Source: an uncultured Bacilli bacterium (GTDB lineage Bacteria > Bacillota_I > Bacilli_A > RF39 > UBA660). Taken from it: a DNA stretch of 6,874 nucleotides. The notes under the pieces are model-generated. The model was not told where the DNA came from. It saw only the letters and a list, made by a program, of their open reading frames with translations, and searched no databases. This document shows positions 1 to 6,082 of this stretch, one piece after another. Where the stretch lies: the NCBI GenBank assembly GCA_947587565.1, contig CANPYA010000068.1, positions 1 through 6,874 on the forward strand. Reading direction: 5' to 3'. Position 1 is the first letter of the stretch, and each line of letters opens with the position of its first letter. A program made the position numbers and the translations under genes.

Positions 1-73
1 CGTTGGTGAAGTGGTTGAACACACATGCCTTTCACGCATGCATTCATGGGTTCAAATCCCGTACGGGTCACCA
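1..73 (+). tRNA. tRNA-Glu(UUC), 5' end cut by window edge
   Basis: This is the 3' 73 nt of a glutamate tRNA; only the first four acceptor bases are missing. The parts can be read directly: 3' half of the 5' acceptor strand (1-3), D stem GTG/CAC (6-8/20-22), anticodon stem CATGC/GCATG (24-28/36-40), loop 29-35 with anticodon TTC at 31-33, T arm 46-62 with loop TTCAAAT, 3' acceptor strand 63-69, discriminator A70 and encoded CCA 71-73. The sequence around the acceptor and T arm closely resembles Bacillus tRNA-Glu as I remember it. From pairing, the missing 5' bases should be GACC or GGCC. An intrinsic terminator follows 11 nt downstream, so this is the last gene of its transcript, possibly a tRNA cluster lying to the left. 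Confidence 0.95.
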
Positions 74-84
74 ATTTAAAATTT

Positions 85-108
85 ACTAACTATTATGTTA
101 GTTTTTTT
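85..108 (+). terminator. Intrinsic terminator after tRNA-Glu
   Basis: The inverted repeat ACTAAC (85-90) / GTTAGT (97-102) encloses a 6-nt loop, and a run of T follows (102-108). The stem is short and AT-rich, but it sits in the right place, just after the tRNA CCA end, to stop + strand transcription before it runs into convergent priA. Confidence 0.75.
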
Positions 109-115
109 ATTTGCT

Positions 116-141
116 AAAAAAGAAAGAGGTCTACTCTTTCT
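116..141 (-). terminator. Intrinsic terminator of priA
   Basis: On the - strand an 8-bp stem AGAAAGAG/CTCTTTCT (134-141 with 121-128) and a 5-nt loop are followed by a U-tract (complement of the A-run 116-121). The stem begins two nucleotides after the priA stop codon. Together with the + strand terminator at 85-108 it forms a convergent terminator pair that isolates priA from the tRNA transcript. Confidence 0.85.
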
Positions 142-143
142 AA

Positions 144-2330
144 TTAAATATGTAATGGGTCAATATCAATTTCTAAATTGACTTTATTATCATTGATATA
201 GATATTATCTAAATATTTTAAAGCATTAATTAATTTATCATCAAAACGATATTTTATGACGATTTGAAAACGATAAGTATTATTAAACTTAAATAAATTG
301 GCAGTTGTTGGTCCTAAAATAATGGAAGTCTTATCTAAATTATCTTTTAAATATTTAGTAACTTTATTGGCATTTTCTAAAGCTAAATTATAATCACTAG
401 CAATGACTTTTAAACTAACTAAATAATAATATGGGGGATATTTTAAAATTTTTCGAATATTCATTTCATATTCAAAGAAACTTTTAAAATCATTATTTTT
501 AACGCAATTTAAAACATAATTATCAGGATTAAAGGTTTGAATAATTACTTTACCTGGTAAATTACTTCTACCGGCTCGTCCACTCGCTTGATACAAAAGA
601 GCAAATGTTCTTTCATTACTCCTGAAATCGGGAACATTTAAAGAATTATCGGCATTAATTATTCCTACTAAAGTAACCTTAGGAAAATCCAGTCCTTTAC
701 TAATCATTTGGGTTCCGAGTAAAATATTATATTTCTCATTTTTAAAATCACTAATTATTTTTTCATGAGCTCCTTTTTTACTCGTTGTATCTTGGTCCAT
801 CCGGACTATTTTAGCATCCGGTAGTTTTTTTTGTAGTTCCAATTCAACTTTTTCGGTACCAAGACCCAAGTAATTTAAACTATCTTCATGACAATTCGGA
901 CATTTATCTTCTCTTTTTGTTGTATAACCACAATAATGACAACGTAAGTTATTCGTTGATTTATGATAAGTCAAAGTAATATCACAATTCGGGCATTTAT
1001 AAGTAAAACCACAATTAGAACAATTGATAGTTGTCGAATAACCTCTTCGGTTAAGTAAAATAATAGCTTGTTCACCACTATCTAAAACACCTTCTAAATT
1101 AGTAATTAATTCATCACTAAAAATAAAATTATGTTTTTTAACTTCATCTAGCATATTAACAATTGTTACATTTGGTAAAGTACCTTCTCCTGCTCTTTTA
1201 TGTAAATAAATTGGTTCAAAGACATTCTTTAAAGCTCGGGCTTTGGATTCCAAAGTTGGGGTGGCACTTCCTAAAACAAGAGGACAATTATGATACTGAG
1301 CTCTAAAAATTGCGACATCTTTCGCGTTATATCTTGGCATATTTTCTTGTTTAAAGGTATCACTATGTTCTTCATCGATAATAATTAAACCAATATTTTT
1401 TAAAGGAGTAAATATCGCAGAACGAGTTCCAACTACTACCGATACTTCGCCTCGAATTATTTTTAAATATTCATCATATTTTTCGCCATTAGATAGAGCA
1501 CTATGGAATATTGCCACCTTGCTTCCAAACCATTCATAAAAACGGTCGACTATTTGCATAGTTAAAGTTATCTCTGGTACGAGCATTATTGCGGTCTTGC
1601 CTTTATCAATAACATCTTGAATTAAATTTAAATAAACCTCCGTTTTACCAGAACCAGTAATTCCTTCAAGTAAAAAAGTTTTGTATTCATGGCATCCTTT
1701 GACTTTTTGATAAGCTAACTCTTGCTCTTCGTTTAATTTATGTTTTTTAACTCCTTCTTCTATTTTTTTATTAATCCGATATTCTTGTTCTTTTATTTCT
1801 TTGATTAATTCTTTATCTTTTAGGGCCTTTACTACTTGACTCCCATAATTACTTTTTAAAACTTTATTATTTACAAGTAAGTCATTTAATAATTCACTTT
1901 GATAATTAACTTTTTTATAGTTTTCTAAATACTTCTTTGTTTCTTCAACACTTTGATTTAATACTAAATATGTTTTATAAAAATTATAATTAGTCTTTTG
2001 ATCTTTTATTTTTAAGGAACTTGGAAGCATGGCTTGATAAGCACAAATTAAAGGACATAAAGTTTTTTCCTTTATATATAAACCTAATTTAATTAACTCT
2101 TCATCTAAAACTATTTCTTTATCTGTAATATCTACTATTTCTTTAAGTTCATAATCTTCTGTATAAGTATTTATAATATCCATAACAAAACCATTTATTT
2201 GTTTTGTACCAAAAGGTATTTGCACTTTCATACCTTTTTTTATTATATCTTGTAAATTATCGGGTACTTTATAAGTGAAATATTTATCAATTTTTTTAGT
2301 TGGATATTCAATTAATACTTTAGCAAACAT
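144..2330 (-). CDS. priA: Primosomal protein N' (replication restart helicase PriA)
   Basis: PriA is a 3'-to-5' superfamily 2 DNA helicase. It binds stalled or collapsed forks and D-loops and starts primosome assembly so that the replicative helicase can be reloaded. The 728-residue product is full length for the family. It shows an N-terminal 3'-DNA-binding domain (about 1-100), Walker A GITGSGKT (223-230), the DEEH box (319-322), motif III GSATPTLE (354-361), motif V GTQMISKGLDFP (539-550) and motif VI QASGRAGR (581-588). The helicase halves are split by the PriA-specific zinc module, with eight cysteines in four CxxC pairs (C437/C440, C446/C449, C464/C467, C477/C480). The C terminus carries the usual YPPY and DIDP motifs. 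The start is supported by a strong AAGGAGA at 2336-2342, 5 nt before the ATG. The upstream gene ends in a terminator, so priA probably has its own promoter in the short AT-rich gap. All key residues are present, and nothing looks degraded. Confidence 0.97.
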   Translation of the reverse strand: MFAKVLIEYPTKKIDKYFTYKVPDNLQDIIKKGMKVQIPFGTKQINGFVMDIINTYTEDYELKEIVDITDKEIVLDEELIKLGLYIKEKTLCPLICAYQAMLPSSLKIKDQKTNYNFYKTYLVLNQSVEETKKYLENYKKVNYQSELLNDLLVNNKVLKSNYGSQVVKALKDKELIKEIKEQEYRINKKIEEGVKKHKLNEEQELAYQKVKGCHEYKTFLLEGITGSGKTEVYLNLIQDVIDKGKTAIMLVPEITLTMQIVDRFYEWFGSKVAIFHSALSNGEKYDEYLKIIRGEVSVVVGTRSAIFTPLKNIGLIIIDEEHSDTFKQENMPRYNAKDVAIFRAQYHNCPLVLGSATPTLESKARALKNVFEPIYLHKRAGEGTLPNVTIVNMLDEVKKHNFIFSDELITNLEGVLDSGEQAIILLNRRGYSTTINCSNCGFTYKCPNCDITLTYHKSTNNLRCHYCGYTTKREDKCPNCHEDSLNYLGLGTEKVELELQKKLPDAKIVRMDQDTTSKKGAHEKIISDFKNEKYNILLGTQMISKGLDFPKVTLVGIINADNSLNVPDFRSNERTFALLYQASGRAGRSNLPGKVIIQTFNPDNYVLNCVKNNDFKSFFEYEMNIRKILKYPPYYYLVSLKVIASDYNLALENANKVTKYLKDNLDKTSIILGPTTANLFKFNNTYRFQIVIKYRFDDKLINALKYLDNIYINDNKVNLEIDIDPLHI

Positions 2331-2348
2331 AATAGTCTCCTTCTAAAT

Positions 2349-2372
2349 AAATTATAAAATAAATTATAAAAA
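2349..2372. repeat. Two tandem 12-bp AT units in the priA leader
   Basis: The unit AAATTATAAAAT (2349-2360) is repeated directly at 2361-2372 with one difference at the last base. Read on the - strand, each copy contains a perfect TATAAT, at 2351-2356 and 2363-2368. Either could be the -10 box for priA, but the -35 positions are weak (TTTCTT for the proximal one). The base composition is so AT-rich that chance cannot be excluded. The two copies could give two staggered start sites. Confidence 0.4.
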
Positions 2373-2396
2373 AAAGAAAGTAAATTAATTACTTTC
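2368..2396 (-). terminator. Intrinsic terminator of the transglutaminase-like gene, stop codon in loop
   Basis: On the - strand GAAAGTAA (2389-2396) pairs with TTACTTTC (2376-2383), an 8-bp stem around a 5-nt loop (2384-2388), followed by eight U residues (A-run 2368-2375). The TAA stop codon of the gene lies at 2385-2387, inside the loop, so the 5' arm of the stem encodes the last residues E-S-N. Confidence 0.85.
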
Positions 2397-3662
2397 CGGG
2401 TTCATACATTCCGGACTATCATCAACTTCATGACAACCATAACCAGCAAAACCTAATTGGGCTTCCGCGAATCCTTTTTTGCCATCCATTTCGAGTATTA
2501 CCCATTGATGAGTCCAACCATTTTCATTAGCGTGGGTTAAATTTTTAAAACCCATTAATTCTAAAACTTGAATTAAAGCTCTAGTACAACCGGCACAAGA
2601 AGCTGTATGAGTTACAAATACACCATAAGGAGTACGATAATCAAAACCTTCTTCAACATGATAACCCATTTGATAATATTCTGATACTTTTTTAGCAGCA
2701 GCATCAACTTTTTCTAAGTCAGTCTTATAACCTTTAGCCAATATTTCATTGGCTACTTTTTGGGCAATTTCGGTAGCTTGTTTATTTTTCTCACAAGCAT
2801 CTTTATCTTGCGTCGGTTTATAGCCTCTTTTTTGTAATACAGCATTGGTTACATCACAAGTTGGTGTTGTACTTGGTTTCGTAGATGAACCGGTGCTAGG
2901 TGTAGTACTTGTTCCAGTACTTGGCTTTGTTGTTGTACCCGTACTATGTTTCGTAGTTGTTTGCTTAGCTTTAACTGTTATAGTCATTTCTTCTTCTACT
3001 CTATTACCATTTTTATCTTCAGCATAAATCTTTACTTTATAAGTACCAGCTTTACTTGTATTAACTTCTCCTTCATATTTAACTTCTAAAGCACCTTCTT
3101 TTTCATCAGTTGCTGTTATCCCACTTAAGATATCTAATTTATCACCAACTGTAATAGTTTTATCTTTAACGCCATTTAAAACCGGTTTAATTGTATCTAA
3201 GACATTAATTGTAAATGTTTTAGAATTCTTTATTTGTTCAGATTTAGTTTCTCCATTTTCTTCATAAAAATAATCATATAATAATTCTATTTTTATTTCA
3301 TAGGTTTTAACTTCGTCTAAAGAAATTATCGCATCATCTTGGATTTCTTCCCCATCAACATATATTTTAATTTCCGTTTTATCTTTTAAATTATCTTGCG
3401 ATACAATACTATTCTTTATTTCTTCATAACTTAAACTACCTAAATATTCTAAATCTGGTTGATAATCTTTAAAAGCTAAATCATTTTGCTTTCTTATATC
3501 TGTTATTTCTTTATTTCGTTTTTCTACTTCGGCATTCTTCTGTTCAACTTTCTCATTCTTATCTTTCACATAAAAATATGCACCAACTGCTACTCCACTA
3601 CCTAAAATAATTATTATAATAATTATATAAAGCACAGCTTTATAATCTTTTTTACTTTTCAT
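2385..3662 (-). CDS. Membrane-anchored Ig-like / transglutaminase-like surface protein
   Basis: The function of this 425-residue protein is unknown; the architecture is clear. A Lys-rich N terminus precedes one TM or uncleaved signal-anchor segment (about 11-31, with seven consecutive Ile), so the rest should be outside the cell. A short charged, coiled-coil-prone stretch (33-60) is followed by an extracellular region and a bacterial Ig-like domain of the DUF5011 kind (about 158-231: IKPVLNG, TVGD, AGTYKVKIYAEDKNGN). Then comes a Thr/Ser/Pro linker (234-268) and a C-terminal transglutaminase/cysteine-protease-like domain with Cys in ASCAGCTRA (C356) and His in WTHQW (H385). The third catalytic position appears to be Glu (E400 in GFAEAQ) rather than Asp. 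Further cysteines (C269, C290, C410, C419) may form disulfides. The start is supported by GAAGG at 3672-3676. It has its own promoter and terminator. A cell-wall or peptide-crosslinking/cleaving role is inference only. Confidence 0.8.
   Translation of the reverse strand: MKSKKDYKAVLYIIIIIIILGSGVAVGAYFYVKDKNEKVEQKNAEVEKRNKEITDIRKQNDLAFKDYQPDLEYLGSLSYEEIKNSIVSQDNLKDKTEIKIYVDGEEIQDDAIISLDEVKTYEIKIELLYDYFYEENGETKSEQIKNSKTFTINVLDTIKPVLNGVKDKTITVGDKLDILSGITATDEKEGALEVKYEGEVNTSKAGTYKVKIYAEDKNGNRVEEEMTITVKAKQTTTKHSTGTTTKPSTGTSTTPSTGSSTKPSTTPTCDVTNAVLQKRGYKPTQDKDACEKNKQATEIAQKVANEILAKGYKTDLEKVDAAAKKVSEYYQMGYHVEEGFDYRTPYGVFVTHTASCAGCTRALIQVLELMGFKNLTHANENGWTHQWVILEMDGKKGFAEAQLGFAGYGCHEVDDSPECMNPESN
2874..2945 (-). 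repeat. Three degenerate octapeptide-coding repeats (Thr/Ser/Pro linker)
   Basis: Three 24-bp units encode STGTTTKP, STGTSTTP and STGSSTKP (residues 240-263 of the surface protein), with a partial fourth, STTP. This is a typical flexible, possibly O-glycosylated stalk between the Ig-like and catalytic-like domains. Copy number could vary by slippage. The repeat also generates a spurious open frame on the opposite strand. Confidence 0.8.
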
Positions 3663-3682
3663 CCTAACCTACCTTCAATTTT

Positions 3683-3711
3683 ATTCTAGTCCTCTAGCTT
3701 TTTATTTGCAA
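3683..3711 (-). promoter_or_regulatory. Sigma-A-type promoter for the surface protein gene
   Basis: On the - strand, TTGCAA (3706-3711; four of six match TTGACA) and TAGAAT (3683-3688; five of six match TATAAT) are separated by exactly 17 bp. The predicted start near 3676 gives a leader of only about 14 nt, with the Shine-Dalgarno GAAGG at its very 5' end. The site lies in the gap following the xse operon terminator, so an independent promoter is expected here. Confidence 0.6.
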
Positions 3712-3738
3712 TACTTTTTATTAAATTTTTAATTTGCA
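3699..3738. repeat. Direct repeat overlapping the -35 region
   Basis: The 12-mers TTTTTATTTGCA (3699-3710) and TTTTAATTTGCA (3727-3738) differ by one base and are 28 bp apart. The first overlaps the predicted -35 box. This could be a pair of regulator half-sites, but the sequence is low complexity and chance similarity is quite possible. Confidence 0.25.
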
Positions 3739-3791
3739 TTTTACATAATTTAACATTATTATTTTGAACAATATATAAGTATTTAAACATT

Positions 3792-3816
3792 AAAAAAGAA
3801 GAATTTAATCTTCTTT
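3792..3816 (-). terminator. Intrinsic terminator of the xse operon, stop codon in loop
   Basis: On the - strand AAAGAAGA (3809-3816) pairs with TCTTCTTT (3795-3802), an 8-bp stem with a 6-nt loop (3803-3808), running into a U-tract (A-run 3792-3797). The xseB TAA stop (3805-3807) lies in the loop, so the 5' arm encodes the last residues K-E-D. It marks the end of the nusB-kinase-xseA-xseB transcript. Confidence 0.8.
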
Positions 3817-4032
3817 AACTTCAAAATCTTTTAATTCGCCATCACTAGCTAATATTTTATTAACTTTAGCTGTGGCATTATTTAATTTTTCACTACAATT
3901 TTTAGCTAAATTCATAGCCTCTGTATATTTATTAATAGCATCTTCTAAAGGCACATTACCAGCTTCTAATTCCTTTACTAAAAATTCTAAGTCTTTTAAA
4001 TTTTCTTCAAATGTTTTTTCTTCTTTTTCCAT
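3805..4032 (-). CDS. xseB: Exodeoxyribonuclease VII small subunit
   Basis: XseB is the small helical subunit of exonuclease VII. Several copies bind the C-terminal coiled-coil region of each XseA, and the cytoplasmic complex degrades single-stranded DNA to short oligonucleotides from either end. The 75-residue product has the usual size and hallmark pattern: FEENLKDLEFLVKELE (8-23), then AGNVPLEDAI (24-33) at the helix turn and a second amphipathic helix (about 34-61). The C-terminal tail is acidic. The start is supported by AAAGGG at 4039-4044, 6 nt before the ATG, which overlaps the stop of the gene upstream; the gap is only 12 bp, so translation is likely coupled. It is separated from xseA by another gene, which is unusual because the two subunits are normally adjacent. 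Confidence 0.95.
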   Translation of the reverse strand: MEKEEKTFEENLKDLEFLVKELEAGNVPLEDAINKYTEAMNLAKNCSEKLNNATAKVNKILASDGELKDFEVKED

Positions 4033-4044
4033 TTTTATCCCTTT

Positions 4045-4752
4045 CTATTTCTTTCTTTTTAATGTATTTATTAATTCTTGATCTCGATTATAAATATTAT
4101 TAAGACGTTCCTCAATTAAAGGATCACCTGATAATTTAGTTAAAGCATACATTTTCTTATCACTAATAAATTTTATTTTAGTTTCTAATTCTTTAATTTC
4201 TTCATTACTTAATTTTAATTCATCTTGTAATTCTTGTAAATATTCTTTTATTCCATCTCGATCACTACATAATAATATAAATTTTTCCGTTTCTTTATCA
4301 AGTTCTGCTTTTAAATCATCTAAATTATTCTTATTTTCATTATATATTTTAAGATAATCCCCAGCACCCCTAGTTGAACAGTAATAACCGCCTCCTAAAA
4401 CAACTCCAAAACAACTACTTAACATAAATAGTATATTAGCTATATCTATTGAAACGCCACTTTGGACTACATTAGCTATAGAAGTACTACCAACCCCAAC
4501 AATAAAAGTTGCTAAAAAAGTTATTAAAACAGCTTTTATTTTAGACATTTTAGTTAAGAATTTGAAATGTCCCATAACATATAAAATATGGTGTAAATTA
4601 TCTAAATTTTGTTCTGAATCATCAATTCTTTTATTAATTTCTTTAGCATAATCTTGTTGTCTACCAATATTTCCTTCAATACCGGCTCTTTTTTCTTTTT
4701 CTTCCTTTAATAATGAATATAACTCATTAAAGACTTCATCATACTTATTCAT
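4045..4752 (-). CDS. Two-TM coiled-coil protein of unknown function, between xseA and xseB
   Basis: I do not recognise this 235-residue protein. It has an N-terminal charged helical, coiled-coil-prone region (about 5-56), two hydrophobic segments forming a TM hairpin (about 73-95 and 104-123, the second with GVVLGGGYY), then a long Lys/Glu-rich coiled coil (about 133-200) and a basic end (KRKK). The short loop between the hydrophobic segments predicts both coiled-coil arms on the same, probably cytoplasmic, side. No catalytic motif is visible. The ATG overlaps the end of xseA by 8 bp and has AAAGGGG 7 nt upstream. xseB begins 12 bp after its TAG stop, with an almost identical leader (AAAGGGATAAAAATG). 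Its place between the exonuclease VII subunits means co-expression and suggests, without proving, a link to the enzyme or to membrane positioning of it. Confidence 0.75.
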   Translation of the reverse strand: MNKYDEVFNELYSLLKEEKEKRAGIEGNIGRQQDYAKEINKRIDDSEQNLDNLHHILYVMGHFKFLTKMSKIKAVLITFLATFIVGVGSTSIANVVQSGVSIDIANILFMLSSCFGVVLGGGYYCSTRGAGDYLKIYNENKNNLDDLKAELDKETEKFILLCSDRDGIKEYLQELQDELKLSNEEIKELETKIKFISDKKMYALTKLSGDPLIEERLNNIYNRDQELINTLKRKK

Positions 4753-6082
4753 TTTTTATCCCCTTTACTTCACTGGTGATTTCTCCCTCATGAAATTTAA
4801 TGTCTATTATATCACCAATCACTAGGTTTTGGCAACTTTTGATGACTTTACCATCTTTTTTAACTAAAGAATAACCATTACTTAAAATATTTAAGGGATT
4901 AACTAGTTTTAAGGTATTAATTAAATAATCTAAATTATATTGTAAAGTAGTAAGTTCTTTATCCATAACATTATTTAATTTATTAACTAATTCTTTTAAA
5001 GTATTTTTACTGTTTTGAATTAAATTATTGGAATTTAACATTTTAACTTTATTTAAATCTATTTCTAAATTATGTCTTTTACCATCTAAGATATTTAAAA
5101 TATTACGATTTAAGTTATCCATTAATTTATCTAGCGTTTGTTCTTTCATTTCATAAAGAGTTAAAGGATTTTTTAAAACAAAGGAGTTTCTTAAATTACG
5201 GAGTTCAATAAATTTAGTATTTATTAAATTTTTTATATTTCTATTAAGCCGAATTTTATATTGATTAAGTGAATTATTGATATCACTAACGGTTGGTACA
5301 GCCATTTCGGCAGCACCAGTTGGAGTTGGCGCTCTTAAGTCAGCGACAAAATCCGCAATCGTGAAATCGGGTTCATGACCAACAGCACTAATAATTGGGG
5401 TTTTCGCATTATAAATGGCGCGGGCTACAATTTCTTCATTAAAGGCCCATAAATCTTCAATTGAACCACCACCTCGACCAACAATTAAGGTATCACAATC
5501 ATAATTATCAGCAACTTCAATTTGTTTAACAATATTGGGAGCAGCATTTTCACCTTGGACAAGGGTGGGAAATAAAATGGCTTCACATAAAGGATATCTT
5601 CTTCTAATGGTACTCATAATATCTCTTACAGCAGCACCGGTATCTGCGGTAACAATGCCAATCCTTCTTGGATACTTGGGTATTGGCTTTTTATGTTCTT
5701 GATTAAATAAGCCTTCTTTATATAATTTTTCTTTTAATTTTTCATATTCAATATATAAATTACCGACCCCATCTAAATTCATTTTTTCAACATAGATTTG
5801 ATAAGAACCACTGGCAGGATAGGCCGCGACTCTTCCGGTAACTAAAACTTTCATTCCATCTTCGGGGGTAAAATCTAAAGAGCGCGTATAACTTTGAAAC
5901 ATAACCGCATTAATCCTAGAATTATCATCTTTTAAAGTAAAATATAAATGTCCTCTAGTATGATTTTTAAAATTCGATATTTCACCTTTTAAATAAATCC
6001 GGTTCAGAAAATAATTATCTTCAAACATCTCTTTAATATAATTATTAAGTTCACTTACTTCTAAATATTTATTTTCTTCCAT
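4745..6082 (-). CDS. xseA: Exodeoxyribonuclease VII large subunit
   Basis: XseA is the catalytic subunit of exonuclease VII, a metal-independent single-strand DNA exonuclease used in repair and recombination. At 445 residues it is full length (E. coli about 456). It has an N-terminal OB-fold DNA-binding domain (about 5-100, with LKGEISNFK and HLYFTLKD). The catalytic domain follows, with VTADTGAAVRDI (144-155), RGGGSIEDLWAFN (203-215) and SAVGHEPD (232-239) leading to ADLRAPTPTGAAE. D154, R203, H236 and D239 match the positions I recall as essential in the E. coli enzyme. A long coiled coil (about 265-390) binds XseB, and the C terminus has the typical NPLNILSNGYS motif (395-405). GAAAGGA about 7 nt upstream supports the ATG. 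This start lies inside the preceding gene (14-bp overlap), and the stop lies 8 bp inside the next gene. Confidence 0.97.
   Translation of the reverse strand: MEENKYLEVSELNNYIKEMFEDNYFLNRIYLKGEISNFKNHTRGHLYFTLKDDNSRINAVMFQSYTRSLDFTPEDGMKVLVTGRVAAYPASGSYQIYVEKMNLDGVGNLYIEYEKLKEKLYKEGLFNQEHKKPIPKYPRRIGIVTADTGAAVRDIMSTIRRRYPLCEAILFPTLVQGENAAPNIVKQIEVADNYDCDTLIVGRGGGSIEDLWAFNEEIVARAIYNAKTPIISAVGHEPDFTIADFVADLRAPTPTGAAEMAVPTVSDINNSLNQYKIRLNRNIKNLINTKFIELRNLRNSFVLKNPLTLYEMKEQTLDKLMDNLNRNILNILDGKRHNLEIDLNKVKMLNSNNLIQNSKNTLKELVNKLNNVMDKELTTLQYNLDYLINTLKLVNPLNILSNGYSLVKKDGKVIKSCQNLVIGDIIDIKFHEGEITSEVKGIKNE

Noticed and set aside
121..141. The priA terminator hairpin acting in both directions
   Set aside because: On the + strand the stem is followed by AATTAAATATG with no U-tract, so it should work only for the - strand. 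The tRNA has its own hairpin at 85-108.
675..715. PriA motif V reads GLDFP instead of the GHHFP seen in some proteobacterial PriA
   Set aside because: From memory GLDFP is normal in Firmicute PriA such as that of Bacillus, so this is a lineage feature rather than an anomaly.
2845..3027. A + strand open frame of 60 codons opposite the surface protein gene
   Set aside because: It is the antisense of the Thr/Ser/Pro repeat, giving a Val/Leu/Gly/Pro-rich translation that mirrors the repeat. No ribosome-binding site or family resemblance is seen.
3743..3771. A second possible promoter on the - strand, TTGTTC (3766-3771) and TTATGT (3743-3748), 17 bp apart
   Set aside because: The -10 match is poor, and the site further downstream (TTGCAA/TAGAAT) is better. 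In sequence this AT-rich, weak matches are expected by chance.
3872..4081. A + strand open frame of 69 codons across xseB and the end of the gene upstream
   Set aside because: It is antisense to xseB, which is a confident gene. The translation is Phe/Ser-rich low complexity, as expected for the complement of Lys/Glu-rich coding sequence.
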